A DNA stretch of 64,000 bases from Boletus sp. NGJ (GCA_019096195.1 JAGTXK010000055.1:1302001-1366000), one strand, 5' to 3'. Positions 10,496-22,552 are shown, counted from the first letter of the stretch. The notes: generated by a model from the sequence alone, not told the origin. Numbers and translations are program-made.

Positions 10496-13400
10496 TCACG
10501 ACGAATCGTCCTCTTTGACGATTGCCCACAAGCGGGCGACTCCTGTCCATTGTTTCTCCCCCATAATACCTAGTTGCCGTGCTTCAACGGCAATTCCGAA
10601 GTATCCGGGACTGAGGAAGCAGAGTGGCACTTCTACTACCTGTGACTGACCGCTCCCCACATGGCCCATCGCGATGTCTGTCAGTGAGCCTTGTAAAAGG
10701 ACATACTCCTCCGGACTCGTCGACAGATTCAGCATCAATGCCAGCGTCGAGGCTGAGGTATGGTCAATATAGAGCAAAAATGCATGTTTGATTGACATAC
10801 GACTGGTGTTAGTGACCTTGATCACCATATTCACAACTGTGTTTGGTGCCACTACGAACTTTCCACCGCGCGATTTGACAGTCGTTCCTTCGGGACAGCA
10901 TTGCACCAGTGACAAATCAATGCGAGTTAAATCTGTCTTGAGGGCCTTTAGCATGGGCGCCGTCATGCATTGTCGTCGTAGGGACAAATCTCCGCTGCGA
11001 CTACCATTTGCCTAAGGGAAGTCAGTAATGGGTAGCGAGGCTGTTGAACAACTGACCTCTTTCCAACGACCGTGAATTATGTCCAGCAGTTGCTCCCGAT
11101 ACCAAAATAATTCTCTCTGAGCCTTGTCTTCTGCATCGCTCAAATTGGACTTGGACACGACAAACTGGCGATCTGACAAGGTAGGAATGGGACGTGAAAT
11201 AACATCATCGGATAGCCGGAACCTTCGGATCGGGAGTAGGATTCTGTTTGAAGGGGACTCTATTAAGCTAGGAATATGGCGAAAAATCTGTGACTTGACT
11301 TACCGGGACGTCGAGCCAGGCGGAACAACCGAACGTGTGGTAGCATCCGGCGCATCTGCTTTCATGAGTGCGCTTCATGAAAAGAGTGGGAATGCAACCT
11401 CACCTTGTTGACTTCTGTCGAATGTAACCTCAAATGGGAGGCCGTATGTATTCCGCACTTCAATGGAGAATAGACACCATTCGTGCGGGTCGCCATCCCT
11501 CTGGAGCGAGTCATCGTGGATATCGCTGAATACGTTCAACGGCATGAGGCTCATGTCGTGACATTCTAGCATGTGATACACAGTGACGGTCATCGGATAT
11601 GTCAGCTGTCTTGCATAGAAGACCTCGGGTGTGGCTCCCGATTCATCGTTTCGACGGACATATGCATATGATACACGGACGGTGCCATTGGTGCTTGAGG
11701 GAGAGTATGAAAATCAATAAATGCAAGTTACAAGGAAAAACACACCATTTGGCCTTTCCAAAGCACGCAACGGATACCACGATCTTTTGACCTGGATTAA
11801 TGAGTTTGACCTCCTTGTCTCGGTTCCACGAAAAAACTTGTTGATGAATAAGGTCGTACTCGGTTTCGTATATCTCAAAAACACCAAGTTGTCCTTCTGC
11901 CAATGCCTCTTGTGCAGGAGCCATTGTGGAATCCTCAAATGACAGCGTCAAAAAGTCAATCGGTAGAGCGGAGACATTTTCGAGCGTGAGTCGAATGGTA
12001 GACCTGGAAGCAGGAATCAGAAAATGGGACACCCTAGTACTAGGGTATTTATCCACGTACTTCTCGCCGTTGTAAAGCATTACTGCCGCGTGCGTCAGAG
12101 AAGTCCATCTCAGACGAAGTAACGGCTGCTCTGGGACGACGACGCACTCCAAAAATCGTGTTTTCAGCTTTGATGGCAAGAAGAAGTTGGTAAAACGTTT
12201 TCCGCCCTTGTCCCACAGCCGCGAATCAAGTCCCGAGTACTTTGTCCGCCCGCTCTCGCACATCATCATGCTCTGCATCCGTGACTGGTGCTCCTCCTCC
12301 GCCTCTGTAGACACCGGGATGAGAAATCTCTTTGGGGCGCCATTATGGGCATGGACAATGCAGCCTTTGACAACCAAGACGCCTGACTTTTTGGCGATTG
12401 CAGACACTGTAACAGAATGGACGGAGTTTGCGGGGATTATAATCGACGAGATGGTATGACATTCAACTTCGACACCAGATGTACTAGAAGAGGTCAGTTA
12501 TAGAGATTTGGGACGCTCCGGACAAAGATAATTACATTAATGACACATTGTGAAGTTCGAGCTCGAACATGAAGGGGTTGCGCAGAGTGATAACCAGCTC
12601 TGCAAGTTCATTCTGAGCAATGATAGTTTTGCCCTGTCATAGAACATGCTTAACTGCTCAAAGGAAATATAGACACATTGCTCAACCTACTTGCGTGTTG
12701 ACTGACTTGCGGGGGTTGTATAAAAAAAGGTCGTCCGAGCCTGCTATGATGCTTATGGCACGCGGCGTGGGACTGCTTGTGTGCAAGAGCGATAGCGATT
12801 TCTCGACGGGAATGCGGTGCGAAGAGAGACTAGAGACTCTGTTAGCTGCCTGCGAATTCGCCAAATAGAGAAAGTACTTACGGCAGTACAGCGATACTTT
12901 GGACAGGATGTCCAGCCCAGTACTCGATCATGGATGTATCACCACGCCGCCGTGTTATAACAAGTGCCCTTGAGGCTGTTTGGTACAAATGACGCTGGTC
13001 GTTAGCGGCAATGACAGAATGCATGGTCTTGAGAGCAGATAAAGCAAAGCGAGCCACAGCCAATTGATCTATTGGATTGTAAGATTCAGTCGGTAGCAAG
13101 GATATTGACTGACCAGGAAGCGCTTCAGCAACCGCAATGGCTTCACGTACAACTCCTATCTGGAGTTCCGGCCATCCGAATGAGTTATTCAGCGAGTCTA
13201 CCATCGACGAAGCTTCGAAGGGAACAATATGTGGATCGACATTTTCCTCCTCCTCGGCATTTGGCAGTGCAGTTACACTCACGGACTCCAAGTCAACACC
13301 GAGAGCTTTGCACGCATACGTGAGCATTTTGAGTACACTTTGATTGCCTTGCATATTCTCGTTTGGCCGAAAAGCCAAACTCCCGTTGCCTGTAGGAGTA

Positions 13401-15217
13401 TTATCATCTCCACTTTGGAGGCCAGCAGTACGGACAACTAAGCCAGCACTTCCAGCATCCAACCTTCGAAGTTGATACTCTTCATCACGACCACAGACAA
13501 CCAAATCCATGACGCAACTAATCACTTCCCGGAGGACGTACGCTTCCTTGCGTCTGTATCCCAAGCAACTGTAGATACTTGCCATGGACTGCAAGACGAC
13601 AAGACGCTCCTGAGGACCAAGGTGCAATAGCCAGGGACCATGTGCTTGAGAGACTGTACCGGCAATTTGTGAGCAAGTGATACCGGTGAGAACACTAAGT
13701 CGTTCGAGGTTAATCCAAGAATTGTCAGAGATATTCTTCTGCCAGTAAAACGTAGCACTTGGTTGCAGCATCGATGCAAAAGCCAATGCTCCCCACCCTT
13801 TCGATGACCAAACACAGAATAGCAACGAAGTCTGTCGCAGAACAGCTGACGTGTAGACATATGCTAACAAGGAGTAATCTTGCATGGCATCTAACGGAAC
13901 ACTGGCCTTGAGATATATGGCAACAGCTTGTGAGAGTTGTTCGTTGATCTCTATCCAAGGGTCTTTTGAATCAGTGATCGATGCCTGTTGTAAAGACGTA
14001 TAACCACGCAAATCGTCGACGGCAGCAGAGACTCACCAGCCCTTGGCCAGCGGCCCAAGAGTCGAGAACGGAAATCACTGCCAAGCCTTCCATGGCCGAC
14101 GCTTGCCAAACGGGGTCCATTCCGGTCTTGAACAAGTTCAGTGCTTCCTGGTACCTTCACGGTTGTCATTCATGGAATGTCCGAATAAATGAGGTCTACA
14201 GACCAAATCCTGGCATCCTGTGTTCTCCCCGCTAACAGAAAGAAGTCTCCGTAAACTTTAAAAAGCCTTGCGTGTGAAGAGGCTATTCCAACTGTGCTGA
14301 CGCGTTTTTTAACCGTTGGTGGACCCAATGTGGAATGACGCTTTGATCCGGCGGGCCCAAGGGGGTTACGCATCATCCCGTTGTTCGCCGGGGTGAATAG
14401 CTGCGATGAGTTGAGCTCCGACTGGCTGGAATGAGCAGGGAAGGAACCCTGAAAGAGGTGTGAATTGGACTCGAGAGTGAACGGCATTTCCGCAGCCACA
14501 GGCAGGATTGGGAAGAGAGTGGCATTCAGGTACTCGTTCCCTAACGGAGTTTCCAATATATTAACCTAGTGATGTGAGACGCGAATGTGGTATACGTTCA
14601 GCACCACACACCAAGCGTCCAAATTCACCCAAGATTTGGGAGCACAAATCAGCCAGTAACGTCCCGATGTACAACTTCTTGTTTCCCATTGCACTCGGAA
14701 TTATTGCGAGACCAGGAGGATTTTCTCCGAGGCAGACACTGGGCCCTTCATCATCCTGAAAGGCGAAGCAAGTTTTGGCAAGCGGGAATGTCAAGGATTC
14801 CGGAGAGATCTCAGCCAGTATGTTCTCAAACTGTTCCAAAACGGACGACAACGGATGAGAAGAAGAACAAGCAGCAATACCGATGATGCCCAGGTTGACG
14901 TGCGAAGGTCGGAAAAGGGACAACGGCCAGTGGGCATGCAAGCTAGGATGAGAGAGAAAACTGAGGTGGAGATAGCCGCTCGACAGTGGACTCGGCATGA
15001 AATGGGCTGGACTCGCATTTATCAGGGCATGGGATATGGGTTCATGGTTAAGCGCACCTCGTTCGTCTTTGGCATCTCCGGGTATATCACCTAGACGTAT
15101 GGACTCGAACGTCCGTATCTCTGCGGCATAAGCATCAAATGTGGCCCTAGGGATCTGGCCAACCGGAAGGAGGAGGATTCGGACTTGGGCGAGAGATGCG
15201 AAAGCATGAGAGTTCAT
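10496..15217 (-). CDS. TRS120: TRAPPII subunit Trs120 (TRAPPC9, HypA-like)
   Basis: Large scaffold subunit of the TRAPPII tethering complex, the exchange factor for Ypt31/Rab11 at the late Golgi. The start at 15217 (MNSHAFASLAQVRILLLPVG) matches the conserved N-terminus; an upstream in-frame ATG at 15280 is less likely. The N-terminal half contains ATFDAYAAEIRTFESIRL and then helical TPR-like sequence (12878-14011). The C-terminal half (12407-10496) is beta-rich, with repeated hydrophobic strands such as VVNMVIKVTNTSRMSIKHAF, as expected for the Ig-like repeats of TRAPPC9. It has many exons across 4.7 kb, consistent with the 1,200-1,400 residues usual for fungi. It converges on the tRNA gene. 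Exact internal splice sites were not all worked out. Confidence 0.88.
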
Positions 15218-15373
15218 GGATAAAATTTTATAGTGAGCGGGAGCGGATTCTTGTTTACGATCCTGTTCCGAGTTATGCAAGGATGGGCGAGTGTCGGATT
15301 CGGTTCCCAGTCCACTTTTGACAGGAACCTTACTGCACGTACCCCCGCCAACACCGAATTCGTAGGCTGAGCG

Positions 15374-15746
15374 ATGGTGAGTTTCCTCAAAGTTAGTCGT
15401 ATGGTCGCCAGTTAGCTGTCGAAATAGGCCGTGAGTGACAAGGTGCTAGGAAGTTCGATGCTGCTCGTCGCGGCGTTCGTGTTTGTCTACTACACTACCT
15501 GGGCCATTCTTCTCGTCAGTGCTACCTCGCCGTATCGTCCACTCCGCAATTCACATATCATGTCCATAGCCGTTCTTCGACACATCGAGCCCCATACACG
15601 ACTACTTTCCTGCTCGTGAATGGGCTATCCGGTTGCCCGCATTCTTGCTTGTTGTCGGACTCTCAGGGATTGGCTGGTTCATCGGGTCGACGGTCATGAA
15701 GGAGAAAGCTAAAAAGGCACAAAAGGCCAGGCTTCGTGCAGCTTGA
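15374..15746 (+). CDS. DPM2: Dolichol-phosphate mannose synthase regulatory subunit Dpm2
   Basis: Small ER membrane protein that stabilises the Dpm1 catalytic subunit, which makes dolichol-phosphate-mannose for N-glycans, O-mannosylation and GPI anchors. Exons 15374-15376, 15428-15514 and 15570-15746 give 88 residues, the normal family size. Two membrane spans are clear: SSMLLVAAFVFVYYTTWAIL and AFLLVVGLSGIGWFIGS. They flank a loop with PFFDTSSPIHDYFPAREWA, and a lysine-rich tail ends in KARLRAA. The first coding exon is the ATG alone: an intron starts directly after it, and the second exon opens with AVSDKVLG. Confidence 0.93.
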
Positions 15747-16185
15747 CGTGGTGGGTTGCAAGTGATATAGCACAATGTGATTCACCTGGTTCAGCGGCGG
15801 GACTGGTGATACATAGGCAGACATCGTGTCCAACGTTGACCATTTGTCTCGGATCTCTTGTTAGAGCTCGGTCTCCAGTCTTCAAGGTCGATACCCCACT
15901 ATTCCGGCGGAATCTATTCCTCAGTGAGTGGACGAAGACGGTCGTACTGAGATCCAGCCCCTCGTTGTGGAGGACGCCGCGTTAAGATTTTGACAGCTTG
16001 AGACTTGAATGTGAATGTTGAATTGATACTCGCTCAGCCTACCAAGGTTTGGGAGGTCCAGGTTTCATGTTATACAGTTCGTTATGAGAGATACAACACT
16101 AGGCTCAATTTGGCCCACGTCCGACTTTGGTATACAGGACAATAATTACTTCGTGCTCTAACTTGGTCCACCAGTTGACCTCTGG
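15747..16185. other. Intergenic spacer DPM2 / DUF4211 gene
   Basis: 439 bases with no convincing exon, RNA or repeat. It should contain the DPM2 3' UTR and the promoter of the next gene. Confidence 0.4.
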
Positions 16186-17988
16186 ATGTCTCGAAGACGA
16201 AGAACGTATTCGTCTTCCCGGAAATTCAAACAGCAAACACTACTCGACTTTCTCGGCTCATCACCTCCTTCCTCACCTTCCAATTCGTTCCCAAAGTATC
16301 CTAGCCCTGGTCCCTCCAAGCGAAAGCGGACGCGTATAACATCCAGTTCTTCATCCAGCCATTGCGACTCGGACAAAGCACAAGATACGGATAGCGATGT
16401 CGGTGCAATACGCTTCGAGCCAGAAGTCGTTGAAATCAGCGACGAAGACCATTCTCCCCGCCGTCCAAAGAAACGGAAGAGTCTTGTTGGCGCCCATGCC
16501 ATTCCCATACGCACCATCAGTGACGAATCGCTGGAAGAGACGATCGAAGTACCAAGATATCAAAAGGGGAAGAATAAAGTTGTTTTTGATTCTGAAGACG
16601 ACATCCGACCTCACAAACGCAAGCTGGTCAAGGGGATAAGACCTCTGACCCCTGAGGAGGACGATGATATACTCGAGGCAGGAAATCGTGAGTAGTTCCG
16701 CTAATAACTTTGACTACCACCGACAACATGTATGTGTTCTTAGAAGTGCTCGAGAGTCGTTTGCGTTCTCGAGGAAAGATGACTGCGTTCCAGAAGAATT
16801 TGGAAAAGCTCAAGAGTGAGTGTGAAATGAATGGATGTTGACGACTCGACTGACTGCGCGCCAAAGTGCTTAAAGGCAAGAAACGTAGCGAAATAGTACT
16901 CGGATCTTCTTCAGAAGCTGAGCAATCAGAAAATTCCGCAGGAGTTCCATTCAAAGGTGCTAAGCCATACCACAGCGGAGAGTCGGATGCCCTACATGAC
17001 GAAACTGATTCCAATGGCGAGGATGAGAAGGGATTTATCGTCGATGATGATGCACTTGGTGCTCCTGCGGCGCAACTTCCTCTTGCATTCAGTTTGAGCA
17101 CTCATCAAGACCTGACACATCATTTCAAAATTGTCTGTCAACTTTTTGTCCATATCGCTGTACGACCCTTGGTGGACAGACGCCCATTTCTCGAAAGCGC
17201 TCTCAAAGGTCTGACTGTTCGAAATTCACTGAGAGTGAATGATTTACCATGTTATCAGAGGAGGAATATCTTTCTGTGCCACTACAAACAACTCGCCGCA
17301 AGTTGAGTGGGATGCGCGATTCACTCGTAGCGTCATCCACGTGGAGATCAGACTTTAAGAAGGTCCTGGAAACATATCCAAAGTTTACTCTGGTTCGATT
17401 AAAATTTGCGATACCGCAGTGTGATGCATGCCATCTCGGTGGCAGGGCGTCCACATTACTGGGGCGACTGAGTGGAAAGCCATACGACGAATATGATTTC
17501 GAGGTATCTGCGTGCATATTCGTTGCCAGTGCTTGCTGACGGTGATGTACAGGACGTGTCCAACGACGGATCAGATGAAAGCTCAGAGGAAGACGAAGAA
17601 GACAGTGGTGTGGATGGCAAACGAGACGTCAGGGCAGAGTTTCACCTCGGTCGATTTTGCGCGGCGCGTACTCGAATATATCATCAATTCAGTCACTGGG
17701 AGGTTCGTCCAATCATGCAGGATGCCCGTACATGACGGTGACGCTCCATAGTATTCGCTCTACAAATCCCTGCAACGGAAGATCATGGAAGCTCAGGACG
17801 GGACTCGGCGGTTTGTCAAGGTTGCGTACATCGGTGGTATCAAACCTCCGCGAGACCTTCACGATGCGGATACAGTTATGGACTGGCTCGATGAGCGTGG
17901 CATTATTGAGACGGAGTGGCAGAAAGTGCGACAGATGATGGATAATGCACGGAATTTAGAGAGAGGGGAGACAGATGATTATGTGTAA
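16186..17988 (+). CDS. DUF4211 nuclear protein with PIP-box-like N-terminus
   Basis: Probable nuclear protein of unknown function. Residues 15-22 read QQTLLDFL, which fits the PCNA-interacting PIP box (Q-x-x-L-x-x-F-F/L) closely. A long Ser-rich acidic/basic region with several KRKR-like clusters follows. The C-terminal half carries the fungal DUF4211 block, beginning near KGFIVDDDALGAP and HFKIVCQLFVHIAVRP. It includes the paired cysteines in IPQCDACHLGGRAST and ends with the FCAARTRIYHQFSHWEY and KIMEAQDG regions. Several short introns were read, and an acidic stretch (about 17560-17620) is interposed. The stop at 17988 follows DDYV. The domain is established only as a fungal domain of unknown function; the PCNA link is inference. 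Confidence 0.75.
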
Positions 17989-18012
17989 CAGAAAAAGGCA
18001 ACCGGTTGCTGC

Positions 18013-18818
18013 ATGTCTTACTCGCACTACCAGCATAACCCTACAGGGACGTCCTATCCTTACGCTGCTTATCATCCCGGAACGCCTGGCGCGTATCAAC
18101 CCCAGGGTTATGCAGCAGCGTACCAAAGCGCGTATGCTTCTGGCGTAACTGGCTATGGCGCATGGCCATACCCGTACAGCTACATCCCCCAGCAACAGAC
18201 CCAAAACACATCCCAGGTCGCAAGATCAGCCGTACAGACTCCTCTTACCCCCGCAACAGCAACCGCCACCCCATCAGCGGTCGCTACTCCGAAACCGACC
18301 ACCTTCTCCTCTTACACCCCGACGTATGTGCGCGAGACAGGCGCCACACTGGGTACAACCACTGCCGTCACGGGGCGAGGTCGCAAGCATGCCAACTTCA
18401 AAGGACTTTTTATGAAAGAACGTCAGTTCGCTCACGGTTCTTGAAAGCGTTCCACTGGTTGATCGTGTTAATACTCAGTCAAAAACCTGATGTATGGTTT
18501 TGGAGATGACAGGAATCCGGCGACTGACACGGTGAATGTGATGGAAGAGATCTTGGTCGAGTTTATTGTCGATGTTGTGCGTTCTTTTTGTTCGACGACC
18601 AATTATTCCATGACTCCCTCGCGAGACAGTGCCAAACGGCAGGAGGACCACAACGGAAGACCCGACTGTCGATAGAAGATCTGCGGCGGGCTTTATCAAG
18701 GCCGGCGGATGCAAAAAAGCTTGCTCGAATGGAAGAACTATTATTCATGCAAGAGGATATCAAACGCGCCCGCGCACAGTTTGAAGAATCAGACATGAGT
18801 CACCCTAAAGATTTTTGA
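18013..18818 (+). CDS. TAF13: TFIID subunit TAF13 with long N-terminal extension
   Basis: Histone-fold subunit that pairs with TAF11 in TFIID for RNA polymerase II initiation. Exons 18013-18421, 18479-18576 and 18630-18818 give 231 residues. The C-terminal part is unmistakable: LMYGFGDDRNPATDTVNVME, EFIVDVCQTAGG, RLSIEDLRRAL, then DAKKLARMEELLFMQEDIKR. The first ~135 residues are a Tyr/Gln/Ala/Thr/Pro-rich low-complexity region (SYPYAAYHPGTPGAY, SYIPQQQTQN). It runs into GRKHANFKGLFMKE without a gap, so the join is credible. Yeast Taf13 is shorter and starts much nearer the fold. The stop codon of the DUF4211 gene lies only 24 bases upstream of this ATG, so the promoter or leader must overlap that gene. 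Confidence 0.88.
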
Positions 18819-19041
18819 ATGCCATCAAGCGACAACCCCTCTTTGTTTCATTTCTGGACCATCATACGTATAACACAGACTATAGCAGTGTTATGAATCC
18901 CCTCCAACATGCTGGTGAACAAATTTGGACCCTGTAATGTAACCGCAGGTGGGACTGGCGTGCAAGATTGTCATGCGTGACCCATTCGCTGAAACATTGG
19001 CATCGAGGGAGCAGGAGCGTGGAAGAATCGAGAGCAAGAGA

Positions 19042-19730
19042 CTATTCTTCCATGGCATCCTCATCGTCGGCATCAGTAGCAGCCGGAGTCGGTGCATCGC
19101 TTGCATCGTTGGCTTTCCGTTGTGCGTTCCGTCCTTGAACACCTGAACACTGGATTAGGAGATGGCGAGGTGAGATGTCAAGAGATGTTTACCTCCACTT
19201 TGAGCGAGTGGCTTCGCGTACTGCCTCAGCCATTCTTCTGATTCCCATACTGACAGTAGACGGTGACTATTCGTCGCTGGCAGACTCTGCGAAGCAGACT
19301 ACTTACTTGCTCTGTTTCCTGCGCCTGGCTGTATGGCGGCTTTGATTGGCCGAGCGATGTTTACTTTGAGGATCCTTCCACGGAGTTCATTGAGGTCCAT
19401 GTTGTCAATCGCGTCTTGGGCATCTGCAGGAGAGGCATACGTGACGAAAGCAAAGCCACGATGTTTAGGATCTCGATGGGGGATCAGAACACTGGTCAGA
19501 CGGAATGGAGGCTGGGGCGCGTACCTGTTTCCGAGGTGGTGTTCGTCGCGGCCGGTGGCAGCTGTACTTCGACAATGTCTCCTGTTGAACGTGCTGGTAC
19601 CCTCGTGGGGCTGGGAGTGTATAAATTACCTACCGAACGTAGAGAAACACTCGTAGATGATTGTTTCGTCCACGTCGTCGCCTATGCCGCCGATGAAGAC
19701 GGTCTTTTTGCCCTTTGTGCCCTCTTCCAT
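19042..19730 (-). CDS. RRM protein resembling the RNA-binding half of cyclophilin E (PPIE/Cyp33)
   Basis: Predicted nuclear RNA-binding protein. The single RRM has RNP2 in KKTVFIGGIGDDVDE and RNP1 in HRGFAFVTY. It closes with LKVNIARPI, a pattern like the Cyp33 RRM. The peptidyl-prolyl isomerase domain of Cyp33 is absent. The protein instead ends in a short acidic tail (DADDEDAMEE) at 19042. Splicing of the middle intron works only with the acceptor near 19484, giving SETDPKHRGFAF in frame. The start at 19730 (MEEGTKGKK) is the ATG nearest to the RRM; an in-frame ATG upstream at 19814 cannot be excluded. Confidence 0.78.
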
Positions 19731-20047
19731 GACTGTCGAGGCCAAACAGAGTAGCTTTGTCTCAGATACTTTCCCCTCCGAGGTCTTTCTTCCCCACATT
19801 ATCTGTCTCATCACCGCTCAATGTGAGACGGACACCCATTCTTGTCATGCCCGGCATCCTGGCTTGAGAATCGCTTTCCAAACTATCACCTTTGTGATGT
19901 CGTGGTCGTAATCCCTCATCGCCGCAAGGCTCGTACTTCCGTTTCAGAAAATATGCTCCCGGGCCTCGCTCGTTGACGCGTCTTCCTCATGGGTATTTCA
20001 TGCGGCAGTAATGCCTACAGGCCCCCGGAATACCTTGTCTCCCTATT
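19731..20047. promoter_or_regulatory. Divergent spacer RRM gene / FunK1-like kinase
   Basis: 317 bases between two divergent start codons; both promoters must lie here. No distinct box or repeat stands out. Confidence 0.35.
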
Positions 20048-21231
20048 ATGCCTTCGTCCATTGAGTGGGAATGTCAGTCCGCAGGCTCATCTTCGTCTTC
20101 CTCATCAGAGTCATCCCTCGATGACGACCAACTCAACGCTCGTCTCTCTCCCCAATGGTCAAAGTACCGTGATCTTATCTTGTCCAAGGGCTATCGGCTC
20201 GATACCGTGCGAGATGTCAGAGAACATTATCAGCGCTACGGAGTAGGCGCCGAGACGCGTGTTCCTCACCTCTCCGGGTATCGTCACACGTACACAACGT
20301 CCGACGACAGTGCTCTGTGCAAAGATCCCGGCCTGGTTTGCCACGATATTTTCCCCCACGTCATGATCTTCTAAACCTTGCTAGCCAGAAAATCTCTTCC
20401 GAGCGACCTGCCGCACGACCGGCATGAAGTTAATGGTCAAAGCCGTTAATCGGCTGGGTAGAGAAGTTCAAAATGTGCGACACATGTCTTCCTCTCACCT
20501 CCGACGTGATCCCATGAACCACTGTATACGTGTGTTCGTTCTTTGTATCCAATAACATTGCCAATAACATGCTGAATACAGCCGTCCTCGATGTAATTGA
20601 CGTGTACATTGACGGTATATGTTTTATTGTGATGGAGGAATGGTCTTCCCATTTATTGCCTGAGATACCATCCAAGCTACGAGACTTTTTAGGGGTGATT
20701 CATCAATGTATAGAAGTAATTTTACTTTCTGAAATTCTTGTTCCTTTGTCGCTGACGCCGTTTCTCTCAAAGCACATCACTTTTATGCACCGGAATTGCA
20801 TGGTGCATCTAGACATATCTCTACACAATTTCCTCGCCGATTACCATGGCAGGTGTGCGTGCATTGATTACGAACTCAGTCGGAGAATCGACGACCTGGT
20901 TACTCCCGGAACTTATTGGCCAAAAGGGACAGAGGTCCCACCCGAGCTCGAACGTGGTCAAGCACGCAATCTTTATATGGTAGACGTGTGGGCCCTAGGA
21001 ATTCTCATCCTCAGAGCATGCAAGGTACGGACGATTTGGCCGTTTTGTGTATCTTCCAGCCTGCTGAGGTCGCGCTAGATTGCCAATCTTGACATTCCTG
21101 AACTTCTGCACCTTACAAGACCAATGCTTAATCATAACCCAGACAAGCGTCCCCCCGCGGCGGCCGTATTGCAAGAATTTAAACGCCTAGTGCTTTTGAT
21201 GGGGGAGGAGCGTCTCAATCAGCCTTGCTGA
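20048..21231 (+). CDS. FunK1-like fungal protein kinase with altered DFG
   Basis: Resembles the expanded FunK1-type kinases of mushroom-forming fungi. A Ser-rich leader precedes YRDLILSKGYRLDTVRDVREHY, a stretch that I associate with this family. Kinase landmarks are a candidate VAIK lysine in MKLMVKAVN, the hinge FIVMEEW, catalytic loop VHLDISLHNFL (HRD present as HLD, Asp and Asn kept), then CIDYEL where DFG is expected. A late block GTYWPKGTEVPPELERG replaces APE, followed by VDVWALGIL. Introns at about 20339-20384, 20531-20580, 20714-20779 and 21024-21078 all keep the frame. The product is about 320 residues. Metal binding may be weakened by the altered glycine, but the Asp remains, so catalytic activity is undecided. 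Confidence 0.75.
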
Positions 21232-21288
21232 TTCGGGTGAGCGTGCAATCCATTTTCAACGAACCGTAGAGGCGAGAATGGGATGCTT

Positions 21289-22552
21289 TCATATCAATGC
21301 ATCTCCAACACTACCAGTCGCGGTTGCGCCTTCCTCCAGCTTCCGACGTTTCCGCTCTAAATACCGGGCCTTTGCATCTTGCACGTCTACTTCGTTGTTC
21401 CTCTTGACAACAATCCTCTGCCTACTTTCCTCCTCATCTCTCTCCTTCTGTGCCTGTTGCCGTTCACGTTCTTCTTCTATCTGTTGACAGATTTCTGCTG
21501 TTCTCCTCGCGGTAATCTCTCTTCGGCTCGCTGCAGCCCCAACGGCACGGTGGATATGGGGCTCAGTCCTGTCCTCCGATTTTTTGGTGGCCATTTGCAA
21601 CCCAACACGGCGTGTGTTGGGAGCTGAAAGGTTCAAACCGGCTGACAACAAGTCTCGTTTGTCGACAATCTGGTTATCGTCGTTTAATTCGACAGCCTTT
21701 CCTTGATCACGTGCAAGTCGAGCTAGTTCCAAGTCGGACGTTGGTGTGAAGTCTGCAGGCTTAGTGATGGTCAGGGAAGGGCCTTGTGGTCCAATAACAG
21801 GCTTGCGTTCCGTGACAGCGGCGACGGCTTCTTCATGCTTTTGCTCAGAGTCTTCTAGTAGTTTGCGGTAGAAATGTGCCATTCCCGTCGTCGCTCCTTT
21901 CAAGTTTTTCTTTTCCGCCTCTAGCAACAGATGTTCATTGCAAACCATGACGGTCAAGTATGAAGGATGGGACGAACCTTCTCTCTGCCTCTCTTCTTCC
22001 TCAGCTTTCCGGACTTCGGCCATCTGGTCCTTATATGCCTGTGTGACGAACGCCTCTTTGTCTGCGAACTGATCCCCTTCTAGTTCTCGCTCATGTTGGA
22101 GCATCTTCTCCTCGGCTCTGAGACGATCTAACCGGCGAGTAGCTGCAGAATTTAACAGGCCCTCTATGTATTTAGGCTGACACGCTACATGAGAACGTCT
22201 GATCAAAGACGAAGTAATATGCACCCACTTTGCGCTGCTTCGCATCTGCTTCTTTAGCCTCTTTTTGCCTCTGTTTTGCGTCCTGCATCCTGTCCCAGAC
22301 TTCGTCGTACTGGTATACCGTAGCGTCCATCTTCATTTCCTGCTCCACGCGCCTCTGCGTCGGCTTTGAAGACGTCACATTACGGGTCAAAAGCGATTTG
22401 TTCACGTGGGGATCTTTGCTGCTTGAAGCAACTGGAGTAGCATCCTGAGTATCTTCGTCGTCTAGTGACGAAAACGCTGCTGGCTTCGCGAGAGGAGGGG
22501 CAGCACCGAGTGGCTTGATGTTCCTGTTGGAAAGGGAGAAGGAGACCTTCAT
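21289..22552 (-). CDS. NSRP1/CCDC55-like nuclear speckle splicing regulator
   Basis: The conserved N-terminal domain of nuclear speckle splicing regulatory protein 1 is evident: YQYDEVWDRMQDAK, PKYIEGLLNSAATRRLDRL, REREL-like HERELEGDQFADKEAFVT and AYKDQMAEVRK. Introns fall between residues KQRK and PKYI and after ERQRE. The C-terminal half is charged and helical, with a long coiled-coil-like stretch (ICQQIEEERERQQAQKERDE) and a basic KRRKLEEG end. In animals the protein localises to speckles and affects splice-site choice; the fungal role is inferred. The start at 22552 (MKVSFSLSNRN) is only 65 bases from the MTR3 start on the other strand. Confidence 0.82.

Noticed and set aside
15431-15433. 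GTG as the DPM2 start codon
   Set aside because: An ATG at 15374 with a good donor and an acceptor at 15427 supplies a normal start.
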